Part shown: piece by piece, positions 29,317 through 37,397 of the stretch
Position numbering within the stretch: the stretch's first letter is position 1
Layout of the letters: every line of letters begins with the position of its first letter
Origin: Segatella cerevisiae
Lineage (GTDB): Bacteria; Bacteroidota; Bacteroidia; Bacteroidales; Bacteroidaceae
Reading direction: 5' to 3'
Assembly (NCBI RefSeq): GCF_024054555.1
Contig: NZ_JAMXLY010000007.1
Coordinates: 30,010 to 94,009 of the forward strand
DNA: 64,000 bases
The notes under the pieces: generated by a model
The model's input: only the letters and a program-made list of their open reading frames with translations
Databases searched by the model: none
What the model was told of the DNA's origin: nothing
Translations under genes and position numbers: made by a program

Positions 29317-30798
29317 ATGAGTTCTGTTCAAACTACTAAGAAAACCAATTATCGGTGGGTGATCTGTTCCATGCTCTTCTTTGCCACAACGGTCAATTAC
29401 ATGGACCGTCAGGTATTGTCACTGACGTGGAAGGATTTCATCGCTCCGGAATTTCACTGGACGGATGCCGATTATGGCGTGGTAACAGGGATTTTCTCTA
29501 TTCTCTATGCGTTCTTTTGCCTTTTTGCAGGTAAGTTTATTGACAAGTTAGGGACGAAGAAGGGGTATCTTACCGCCATTGGCATTTGGTCTGTGGGTGC
29601 CTGTATGCACGCTGCCTGCGGATGGGCGACCATGCATATCGTGGGGGTTCCATCATTGGCAGCCCTGCGTGCCGTGAAAGCTGGATCAGAATTGGCTTTG
29701 TCCATCTCCACGGTCTCTGTCTATCTCTTTCTTTTCTGCAGGGCAGTGCTTGCCATGGGTGAGTCCGGTAACTTCCCTTCGGCTATCAAGGTGACGGCTG
29801 AATATTTCCCGAAGAAAGACCGTGCGTTTGCTACGGCGATCTTTAATAGCGGGGCGTCTATCGGAGCCCTGGCGGCACCGGTCACGATCCCTGTCCTGGC
29901 TGAACATCTCGGTTGGGAGATGGCCTTCATCATCATCGGTGGACTGGGTTTCATCTGGATGGCTCTGTGGGTATTCATCTATGATCGGCCTAAAGACAGT
30001 AAGCATGTGAATGATGCGGAAATGACGTATATTAATCAGGATCAGGAGAATGACGGTCGGGTAAAGGCGGCAGAGGAGACGAGAAAAGAGGAGAAGACGA
30101 TTCCCTTCCTCAAGTGTTTCCGTTATCGTCAGACTTGGTCCTTCATCGTCGGTAAATTTATGACGGATGGTGTATGGTGGTTCTATTTATTTTGGGCACC
30201 TGCCTATTTTTCCGATCAGTTCAATTACGGTTCAAATACCACGATGGGAAAATTATTGATTTTTGTCCTCTATTTCATCGTGACGGTGATCTCAATCTTC
30301 GGTGGTTATCTGCCGAAATTCTTCGTGGAGAAGAAGGGGATGGGAGCTTATCGCGGACGTATGCTCGCCATGCTGATCTTTGCCTTCTTCCCATTGCTGG
30401 CTCTCTTTGCACAACCCTTGGCTTCCTGGAAAGCCAGTCCTATTGATCCGGCATGGTGGCCGGCAATCATCATCGGGCTCGCCGGTGCAGGACACCAGGC
30501 ATGGTCTGCCAACCTCTTTTCAACTATCGGCGATATGTTCCCTACCAGTACGGTAGCCACGATTACCGGTATCGGTACCATGGCGGGAGGTATCGGCTCC
30601 TGGCTGATCAATACAGGGTCAGGTGAACTCTTTACCTATGCAGAGAATGCCGGGTCAGCTTTTACTTTCCTCGGTTTCTCAGGCAAGCCTGCCGGGTATA
30701 TGATTATCTTCTGCATCTGTGCCGTAGCCTATCTGATAGGCTGGGCAATCATGAAGACCCTCGTACCGAAATACAGGCCTATTGCTACGGACAAATAA
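29317..30798 (+). CDS. MFS transporter, ACS/hexuronate (ExuT-like) family
   Basis: 493 residues with 12 predicted TM segments. TM1 ends in NYMDRQVLSLTWKDF, the anion:cation symporter signature, and AVLAMGESGNFPSAIKVTAE is the family motif in TM4-5. A central cytoplasmic loop (about 225-260) is charged. Family members such as ExuT import glucuronate and galacturonate with protons. Position 49 bp after kduI suggests uptake of uronate breakdown products. An insertion near residues 108-135 (VGVPSLAALRAVKAGSEL) lengthens the TM3-TM4 region. Confidence 0.88.
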   Translation: MSSVQTTKKTNYRWVICSMLFFATTVNYMDRQVLSLTWKDFIAPEFHWTDADYGVVTGIFSILYAFFCLFAGKFIDKLGTKKGYLTAIGIWSVGACMHAACGWATMHIVGVPSLAALRAVKAGSELALSISTVSVYLFLFCRAVLAMGESGNFPSAIKVTAEYFPKKDRAFATAIFNSGASIGALAAPVTIPVLAEHLGWEMAFIIIGGLGFIWMALWVFIYDRPKDSKHVNDAEMTYINQDQENDGRVKAAEETRKEEKTIPFLKCFRYRQTWSFIVGKFMTDGVWWFYLFWAPAYFSDQFNYGSNTTMGKLLIFVLYFIVTVISIFGGYLPKFFVEKKGMGAYRGRMLAMLIFAFFPLLALFAQPLASWKASPIDPAWWPAIIIGLAGAGHQAWSANLFSTIGDMFPTSTVATITGIGTMAGGIGSWLINTGSGELFTYAENAGSAFTFLGFSGKPAGYMIIFCICAVAYLIGWAIMKTLVPKYRPIATDK

Positions 30799-30844
30799 TT
30801 TATCCGTTCCGGTACGGAGAATACCGGTATGTTGATTGATTCCT

Positions 30845-30888
30845 TCCCGAAGGTGAGCAACCGTTCTTACTCTCCTTCGGGATTTTTT
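30845..30888 (+). terminator. Terminator of the uronate operon
   Basis: TCCCGAAGG (30845-30853) pairs perfectly with CCTTCGGGA (30874-30882) and is followed by six T residues. Confidence 0.8.
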
Positions 30889-30926
30889 ATGATCTTTGTT
30901 TTGCTTTTATATTCTCATGGAAAAAC

Positions 30927-30957
30927 TTGTTCGGTGTTATTCTTTTTATTATATTTG
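30927..30957 (+). promoter_or_regulatory. Promoter of the degraded ATPase gene
   Basis: TTG (30927-30929), a 20-nt spacer and TATATTTG (30950-30957) fit the consensus. The predicted start of transcription falls inside the palindrome at 30958-30987. Confidence 0.65.
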
Positions 30958-30987
30958 TCGTAAATTTTATGGCCATAAAATTTACGA
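30958..30987. promoter_or_regulatory. 30-bp perfect palindrome over a transcription start, possible operator
   Basis: Two 15-bp arms without a spacer, centred on TATGGCCATA at 30968-30977, directly abut the -7 box. A dimeric repressor bound here would block initiation; a transcript would fold into a hairpin at its 5' end. Confidence 0.6.
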
Positions 30988-31002
30988 TGATAAAATAACT
31001 GG

Positions 31003-31371
31003 ATGATAATTTTTTAGGAGAGAGATCGTTCTTTGATAGAGATAGGCAACTTCAAGATGCTTGGTACAATCATCAAGAACGATTATCCTGTCTTTTCCGG
31101 TTTTGCCTTGAAACGCTGGTTCCGTCAGAAGTTCATGGAGAGTCAGAACTATGTCGATATCGGTGGCTGGTGGTTGCCTCAGAGCCGTGACCCGGAGGAG
31201 ATAGATATCGTTACGGAAGACTTAGAAGGCAATATTAATGCCTGGGAAGTGAAAAGACAGCGCAAGAAATACATTCCTTCACTGTTAGAGGAAAAGGCCA
31301 GTGTCATGCAGAGCAGAATATTCAAGGGTCGTGATGTACAGATCGGCTGCCTTTCTCTGGAAGAGATGTAG
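31003..31371 (+). pseudogene. Remnant of an AAA ATPase gene (DUF234-type C-terminus)
   Basis: An ATG at 31003 opens MIIF and meets an in-frame TAG at 31015. The same frame then stays open to 31371 and encodes about 110 residues. These resemble the C-terminal region of Bacteroidetes AAA ATPases of the ATPase_2/DUF234 kind, with a nuclease-like D-x(n)-E-x-K pattern (EEIDIV, then NAWEVKRQ). The P-loop and the whole ATPase core are missing, so most of a roughly 450-residue gene has been lost while promoter, palindrome and ends remain. Translation of the tail from a TTG at 31033 cannot be excluded. It marks the left edge of the accessory island. Confidence 0.65.
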
Positions 31372-31412
31372 ATAGGAGATAAAAGCTCTTATAAGAAAGA
31401 GGATAGTTGAAT

Positions 31413-31449
31413 AGCATGTTTTTCGGACAACCATACGAAAAAACATGCT
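31413..31449. terminator. Stem-loop upstream of the restriction-modification operon
   Basis: AGCATGTTTTTCG (31413-31425) pairs with CGAAAAAACATGCT (31436-31449) with one bulge and a 10-nt loop. It separates the ATPase remnant from the operon, whose likely -7 box TATCTTTG is at 31480-31487. Confidence 0.55.
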
Positions 31450-31550
31450 GTTTGTGATTTTTGTTATTGCTTTTTTCATTATCTTTGTGGTAGTCTTGGT
31501 ATACCCTTTTATTTAAAAGTATTCAAGACGGACAAAAACACATATATGGA

Positions 31551-32225
31551 ATGAGAAAGGACGATTCACATACACAAATCAAATCCAGAGAAAGGGTTTC
31601 AAATCATGGAGAGGTATTCACTGCACCACGAGAAGTAAATGCGATGCTGGACCTTGTCAAGGGAGAAACAGAACGTATTGACTCACGGTTTCTTGAGCCG
31701 GCTTGTGGAACGGGTAATTTCGTTACGGTTATTCTGGAACGTAAATTGCGTGTGGCCAGACAACTCTATGCCAAGGATAAAGTCTTGTATGAATTGAATG
31801 CTTTGATTGCTGTTGGCAGTATTTATGGTATAGAACTTTTGCAAGATAATGTCAAGGAATGTCGGAATAGATTATCCAGCCAATTCAAGAATGAATATCT
31901 TTCTGTTTTTCCTCAAGGACCTAATCCGGGATATTTTCAGAGTATAGATTATATTTTCTACCAGAATATCCTGTGGGGGGATGCCTTAACTTTAAAGACT
32001 CCGGAAGAACACCCTGTTCCGATTGTTTTTTCTGAATGGACCGTAATTAATGGACAAATCAAGAGACGGGACTATACGATGGCCAATCTGATGGAGAATC
32101 AACCAATGGAGGGTCCGAATCTGTTTTCTGATTTGGGGGATGAGGCTTTTATTCCAACTCCAATAAAGGAATTTCCTCTGACTAATTATCTAAAAATAGC
32201 TGAATATGAAGAATTACAATCCTGA
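31551..32225 (+). CDS. DNA methyltransferase-like subunit (motif I, no motif IV)
   Basis: 224 residues. RFLEPACGTGNFVTVIL (about 46-62) is the SAM-binding motif I of N6-adenine methyltransferases, and GIELLQDNVKECRNRL and ILWGDALTL match the following SAM-fold strands. The catalytic motif IV, (N/D)PP(Y/F), is absent; an IVFSEW stretch takes its place. A protein of this size usually precedes an Eco57I-type methylase in the same kind of operon, so it may be an accessory subunit. It overlaps the next gene by 20 bases, which points to coupled translation. Confidence 0.8.
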   Translation: MRKDDSHTQIKSRERVSNHGEVFTAPREVNAMLDLVKGETERIDSRFLEPACGTGNFVTVILERKLRVARQLYAKDKVLYELNALIAVGSIYGIELLQDNVKECRNRLSSQFKNEYLSVFPQGPNPGYFQSIDYIFYQNILWGDALTLKTPEEHPVPIVFSEWTVINGQIKRRDYTMANLMENQPMEGPNLFSDLGDEAFIPTPIKEFPLTNYLKIAEYEELQS

Positions 32226-33732
32226 TGTCCTTTCGTGTCTTGCCAATTTAAGTAACGATGAGGTCTTTACACCACCAGCTTTGGCAAATCAGATACTGGA
32301 TATGTTGCCTGATGAAATCTGGCATGATAGTACAGCGACTTTTCTGGATCCGGTATGCAAGTCCGGCGTGTTCCTTCGTGAAATAGCAAAACGATTGATT
32401 AATGGATTAAAGGATGAAATACCTGATTTACAGGAAAGACTCAATCATATTTTTACTCAACAGCTTTATGGTATTGCGATTACAGATTTAACTTCATTAT
32501 TATCACGAAGAAGCGTATATTGCAGTAAAACAGCTAATGGCGAGTATTCTGTTTGCACGACATTTAAGGATGAAAGTGGTAATATTCGTTTTCATGAAAT
32601 GAAGCATACCTGGAAAGATGGAAAGTGTGTTTATTGTGGGGCAAGCCAGAGCGTTTATGATCGTGGTGATGATTATGAAAGTCATGCATACGAATTTATA
32701 CATACTGATGATCCGAATGTTATATTTAATAAGATGAAATTTGATGTTATTATAGGTAATCCTCCATACCAATTGAATGATGGAGGTGGAACTGGTTCTA
32801 GTGCGATTCCAATTTATCAGAAATTTGTTGAGCAGGCTCAAAGGTTATCGCCAAAATATCTTTGTATGATTATCCCGGCTAGATGGTATACAGGTGGTAG
32901 AGGATTGGATGAATTTCGTGATAAAATGTTACATGATAAATGTATTAGAGTTTTACATGATTTCCCCGATGCTTCAGAATGTTTCCCTGGTGTTCAAATA
33001 AAAGGAGGAGTTTGCTATTTCTTGTGGGAAAAGGGAAACGCTGGCAAATGTGAGATATTTACACATCAACATGAGAAAATAGAAATATCAAATAGATTTC
33101 TGATTGAGAAAGGTGCCAAGATCTTTATTAGAAATAATCACGCAATAAATATTTTAGGAAAGATAAAATCAGAGAGCTTTAAAAGTTTTTCTTCTTTAAT
33201 AAGTTCTAATGATCCTTTTGGTTATGATGTTCGAGAAAAGAATAGTTATAAAAGGGTTATGCCTCAATTTCAATTGACACCTGGAAATAATTACATTCTA
33301 TTTTATTATAATGGGTGGCGAAGTAAAGGAATCGGATATATATCAAAAGATTCTGTGAAAAAAAATCGAGATTGGATATCTAAGTATAAGATCTTAATAC
33401 CTAAAGCATGGGGCAACGGCAATGTTGCTACAGATTGGCTTAATCCTATCTATGAAGAAAAACCATGTTGCTGTACAGAAACGTATTTAGTTGTTGGTCC
33501 CTTTTTATCTTCTAAAGAAGCTCATAGTGTGCTTTCTTATATTCAAACTAAATTTTTCCATTTTTTGGTTTCTTTAGTTAAGATCACTCAAAATGCGATG
33601 AAAGGAGCTTATACTTTTGTGCCTTTATTGGATTTTGATCAGATATGGACAGATGAACTTCTTTATTCAAAATATAAATTGAGCCAAGAAGAAATTCATT
33701 TTATTGAAAATACAGTACATGTTTCAGAGTAA
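32206..33732 (+). CDS. Eco57I-type N6-adenine DNA methyltransferase (modification/specificity subunit)
   Basis: 508 residues. EVFTPPALANQILDML leads into FLDPVCKSGVFLREIA (motif I, about 45-65). A Zn-knuckle-like WKDGKCVYCGAS follows, and DVIIGNPPYQL is the catalytic motif IV (about 180-190). FPGVQIKGGVCYFLW is a family block. The C-terminal half (about 290-508) probably contains the target-recognition region. That half is visibly more A+T rich than the helicase gene after it, as is common where recognition domains are exchanged. The enzyme should methylate adenine in the recognition sequence and protect it from the partner nuclease. Confidence 0.88.
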   Translation: MKNYNPDVLSCLANLSNDEVFTPPALANQILDMLPDEIWHDSTATFLDPVCKSGVFLREIAKRLINGLKDEIPDLQERLNHIFTQQLYGIAITDLTSLLSRRSVYCSKTANGEYSVCTTFKDESGNIRFHEMKHTWKDGKCVYCGASQSVYDRGDDYESHAYEFIHTDDPNVIFNKMKFDVIIGNPPYQLNDGGGTGSSAIPIYQKFVEQAQRLSPKYLCMIIPARWYTGGRGLDEFRDKMLHDKCIRVLHDFPDASECFPGVQIKGGVCYFLWEKGNAGKCEIFTHQHEKIEISNRFLIEKGAKIFIRNNHAINILGKIKSESFKSFSSLISSNDPFGYDVREKNSYKRVMPQFQLTPGNNYILFYYNGWRSKGIGYISKDSVKKNRDWISKYKILIPKAWGNGNVATDWLNPIYEEKPCCCTETYLVVGPFLSSKEAHSVLSYIQTKFFHFLVSLVKITQNAMKGAYTFVPLLDFDQIWTDELLYSKYKLSQEEIHFIENTVHVSE

Positions 33733-33736
33733 AGTT

Positions 33737-36253
33737 ATGAGCAATTCTACAGATTTCTTTCCGCTTCGTCCTCAAGCAACCCCCGAGATTTATGCTTATG
33801 AGGATACGAATCCACAATATAAAGGGTTGTTGAAGGTTGGATATACAACTATAGGTGTACAAAAGCGGGTAAGGCAACAATATCCTACTGCCCGACCGGG
33901 TGAATTGCCTTATCATATTGTGATGGAAGAAACGGCAATGCGTAATGATGGTACTTCATTTACCGATCATGATGTTCATCGATATTTACGAAAGAAGGAA
34001 GTCCCTAATCCTGAAGGTGAATGGTTTGAATGTAGCGTAAAGCAGGTTAGGGCTGCTGTCCTTGCAGTTCGTGACCGGAAAATGAATGTGGAAGATCGTT
34101 CTCTTGATTTCAAAATGCGCCCTGAACAGAAAGATGCAGTGGAAAAGACAGCAGAATATTTCAAAAACTATGCTGGGCAGGAAAATAAGACTCCTCACTT
34201 TCTATGGAATTGTAAAATGAGGTTCGGCAAAACATTCGCTGCATACGAGTTGGCAAAGAAAATGGGATGGAAGCGTATACTTGTTCTTACCTTTAAACCT
34301 GCTGTCGAAAATGCCTGGGAAGAAGACTTGATGGAACATGTGGATTTTGAAGGCTGGCAGTTTATATCCCGCCATACGGATTTAACCTACGATACGGCAG
34401 ATCGATCCCGTCCGATAGTTTGTTTCGGTTCTTTTCAGGATTATCTTGGTAAGACGCCGGAAGGAGGAATCAAGGCAAAGAATGAATGGGTACATTGTAT
34501 TAATTGGGATTGTGTGATATTGGATGAATATCATTATGGTGCGTGGCGTGAAAATGCACAGGAATTGTTCGAAGCTGAAGACCGGAAAGAGCAGAAGTTC
34601 GCAAAGGGTGAAGGACAGGATTATTATGATGAGGATCTGATGCCGATCACAACAAATGCATATCTCTATTTGTCGGGAACACCGTTCAGGGCACTGAGTA
34701 CAGGGGAATTTATAGAGGAACAGATTTATAACTGGACTTATACGGATGAGCAACAGGCAAAGGCAAACTGGGAAGGACCGGATAATCCATACGTGGCCTT
34801 GCCTCAGGTGGTAATGATGACTTATCAACTCCCTGATTCTTTGCGTTCAGTGGCCCAGGGGGGAGAGTTTAATGAATTTGATCTGAATGTTTTCTTTTCG
34901 GCTGAAGGAGAAGAAGGGAATGCTCAATTTGTTTATAAAGATGAAGTTCAGAAATGGCTGGATCTGATAAGAGGTGCCTATACTGAAACTATCGTTTCTG
35001 ATTTAAAACTGAAAACGGAGAAACCACCAATGCCGTTTTCTCATGCTCCTCTGTTAAAGACGCTCAGTCATACTTTCTGGTTTTTACCTACCGTTTCTTC
35101 GTGTTATGCTATGCGTAATTTATTACTGGAACATCAGAACCGTTTTTATCATGATTATGAAGTGGTCGTGGCAGCAGGGACTAAAGCGGGTATAGGTCTT
35201 GATGCTCTTAAACCGGTGCGGGCTGCTATGGAGCATCCCTTGGAAAGCAAGACAATAACGTTGTCATGTGGTAAACTGACTACCGGAGTAACCATCCGTC
35301 CATGGACAGGGATATTGATGTTGAGAAATACTTCTAGTCCTGAGACCTATTTTCAGGCGGCTTTCCGTGTGCAGTCTCCTTGGGTGTTGAAGAATCCGGA
35401 TGAACAGTCTCCGAATAAAGAATTGATCTTAAAGGAAAAGTGTTATATCTTTGATTTCGCACCTGATCGGGCTTTGGTGCAATTAAGGGATTATGCAGAA
35501 AACTTAGGCATGGGTGTAGACAATCAGGAGAAAAAGGTAGCTGACTTGATTCATTTTCTTCCGGTACTGGCTTATGACGGCAGTTCTATGAAACAGATTG
35601 ATGCTGCTGGGGTGCTTGATATGGCAATAAGTGGTACCACTGCAACGTTATTGGCTAAACGATGGGAGAGTGCGGTATTGGTCAATGTAGATAATAAAAC
35701 TCTAAAACGGTTGATGGGCAACGAACAGGCCATGAATGCCTTGATGAATATTGAGGGTTTCCGTAATCTGAATGATAAAATTGAAGCAATCATCAACAAG
35801 TCTGATTCGGTAAAGAAACTGAAAAAGAAATCTGAAGACCAGCCGTTGTCTGTACAGGAGAAAAGGCAATTAACGGAAGAAGAGAAGGAATATAAGAGTA
35901 AGCGTAAAGAAATTCAGGATAAACTGATCAAGTTTGCCACAAGGATTCCTATCTTCATGTATCTTACAGACTTTAGAGAGCGTACTTTGACAGATGTAAT
36001 CACCCAACTTGAACCTGGTCTGTTCAAAAAGGTAACAGGTCTGACAAAAGAGGATTTTGAATTGTTGATTACCCTTGGGGTCTTTAATGCTCCGTTGATG
36101 AATGATGCTGTTTTCAAGTTTAAGCGCTATGAAGATTCCAGCCTCGAATATACAGGTATTAATCGCCACCAGGAAGAACAGATAGGTGGTTACAATACGG
36201 TATTAAGTGAAAAAGAGTATGGCAAAACGTTTGTGAATGAAGATTCAAAATAA
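33737..36253 (+). CDS. GIY-YIG nuclease fused to SF2 helicase (restriction subunit)
   Basis: 838 residues from the ATG at 33737, 4 bases after the methylase stop. Residues about 12-110 form a GIY-YIG/T5orf172-type nuclease (EIYAYED, GLLKVGYTT, EGEWFEC). The SF2 motor follows: MRFGKTFAAYELA (motif I), VILDEYHYG (motif II), LYLSGTPFRAL (motif III) and ETYFQAAFRVQSPW (motif VI). A charged, partly coiled C-terminus covers about 700-838. It should translocate on and cut unmethylated DNA. The layout resembles type I/III-like systems but with a GIY-YIG cutter at the N-terminus. Confidence 0.87.
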   Translation: MSNSTDFFPLRPQATPEIYAYEDTNPQYKGLLKVGYTTIGVQKRVRQQYPTARPGELPYHIVMEETAMRNDGTSFTDHDVHRYLRKKEVPNPEGEWFECSVKQVRAAVLAVRDRKMNVEDRSLDFKMRPEQKDAVEKTAEYFKNYAGQENKTPHFLWNCKMRFGKTFAAYELAKKMGWKRILVLTFKPAVENAWEEDLMEHVDFEGWQFISRHTDLTYDTADRSRPIVCFGSFQDYLGKTPEGGIKAKNEWVHCINWDCVILDEYHYGAWRENAQELFEAEDRKEQKFAKGEGQDYYDEDLMPITTNAYLYLSGTPFRALSTGEFIEEQIYNWTYTDEQQAKANWEGPDNPYVALPQVVMMTYQLPDSLRSVAQGGEFNEFDLNVFFSAEGEEGNAQFVYKDEVQKWLDLIRGAYTETIVSDLKLKTEKPPMPFSHAPLLKTLSHTFWFLPTVSSCYAMRNLLLEHQNRFYHDYEVVVAAGTKAGIGLDALKPVRAAMEHPLESKTITLSCGKLTTGVTIRPWTGILMLRNTSSPETYFQAAFRVQSPWVLKNPDEQSPNKELILKEKCYIFDFAPDRALVQLRDYAENLGMGVDNQEKKVADLIHFLPVLAYDGSSMKQIDAAGVLDMAISGTTATLLAKRWESAVLVNVDNKTLKRLMGNEQAMNALMNIEGFRNLNDKIEAIINKSDSVKKLKKKSEDQPLSVQEKRQLTEEEKEYKSKRKEIQDKLIKFATRIPIFMYLTDFRERTLTDVITQLEPGLFKKVTGLTKEDFELLITLGVFNAPLMNDAVFKFKRYEDSSLEYTGINRHQEEQIGGYNTVLSEKEYGKTFVNEDSK

Positions 36254-36268
36254 AAAATAATTGTTATT

Positions 36269-37042
36269 ATGGGAATTTCTATACCATATCATAGGATCTA
36301 TAGACCTTTCGTCCAAAGTATTCCTAATTGGGAATATTCTCAGTGGGCATATATTCCAGATCATGATTATGCTTCTTCACCATTGTTTTATACGCGTGCT
36401 TTTCTCTTAATTCAAAAAGATATTCAGCAACTTTTTGAATTTATAGAACCTTCTGATACTAATTTGCAAACATATTCCTATCGTATTCATCAGCTTTTCA
36501 TGAGAATATGTATTGAAATAGAGGCAAATTTTAAAGCTATATTTAAAGAAAATACTTATTCAAAACCTGAACGATTTTGGAATATAATTGACTATAAAAA
36601 AATTAATACATCTCATCATTTAGATGCTTATTCTGCAACATTTCCAGTGTGGGATGGTATTAAAAATACATATATGCCTTTTAAAGAGTGGACAAATGAA
36701 CATGGTAGATTGCAATGGTATAAGGATTATAATTCAACAAAACATAATAGACAAGACGAACGAAAATTAGCAAATATGGAAAATCTGCTTAATGCTTTCT
36801 CTGCGCTATTTATTTTACTGTCATCTCAATTTAATACTATGTCCTTCGAACCTGGCAATAATCTGCTTAGTGTAGGTACGCAAGATACTTATTATCAAGG
36901 CAAAGAATTTGGGATAGGAGATTATCTCTTAATTGAGTATCCTGATAACTGGAAAGAAGAAGAAAAATATGAATTTGATTGGAATAACATAAAAAGTAAA
37001 CCAGAAAAGTTTCAGAAATTTAATTATGATGAATTGGTGTAA
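36269..37042 (+). CDS. Unknown protein in the restriction operon, possible HEPN-like motif
   Basis: 257 residues, A+T rich, starting 15 bp after the helicase gene, so probably in the same operon. I do not recognise the family. It is soluble, rich in Tyr, Trp and Asn, with helices near residues 45-95 (IHQLFMRICIEIEANFKAIF). WYKDYNSTKHNRQDER (about 151-166) resembles the N-x-x-x-K-H-x-R stretch in some HEPN-related proteins, and a hydrophobic helix follows (LNAFSALFILLSSQF). If real, that would suggest an RNase or regulatory partner in defence. The function is otherwise unknown. Confidence 0.6.
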   Translation: MGISIPYHRIYRPFVQSIPNWEYSQWAYIPDHDYASSPLFYTRAFLLIQKDIQQLFEFIEPSDTNLQTYSYRIHQLFMRICIEIEANFKAIFKENTYSKPERFWNIIDYKKINTSHHLDAYSATFPVWDGIKNTYMPFKEWTNEHGRLQWYKDYNSTKHNRQDERKLANMENLLNAFSALFILLSSQFNTMSFEPGNNLLSVGTQDTYYQGKEFGIGDYLLIEYPDNWKEEEKYEFDWNNIKSKPEKFQKFNYDELV

Positions 37043-37397
37043 CGAAATGATATGAGTGATGGTTAGGAAAAAGATTTGAAATATGTTTTTATTAAATGAT
37101 TGTTTTCTGCAATAATTGCAGCATCATAGTTTGATAATCGGGTATCTCCATAGAATTTTATTTGGTTGATTCATTCAAAGTACAAATATAGTTATTTTTA
37201 GGGAGATAGACTAATTTGTGGAAAGAGAAATGGATAAAGCGGAGTATCGTCCGTTTTATCCAAAGAGAAATGAAACTTTTAGTAATAAGAATGAACTAAA
37301 AACCTTGATTTTTGTAACAAGATATGAAAAGATTGACTATATTTGTAAGTAGTAATCCTTAACAAGGAAGTATAATCTTCCATAAATAATATCGTCA
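37043..37397. other. Intergenic region upstream of the TIR gene, 355 bp
   Basis: Very A+T rich. A near-perfect inverted repeat GGATAAAGCGGA (37232-37243) / TCCGTTTTATCC (37250-37261) has one mismatch and a 6-nt loop. A -7 box TATATTTG lies at 37338-37345 with TTTG at 37311-37314 (23-nt spacer, longer than usual). This separates the TIR gene from the restriction operon as its own transcription unit. Confidence 0.55.
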
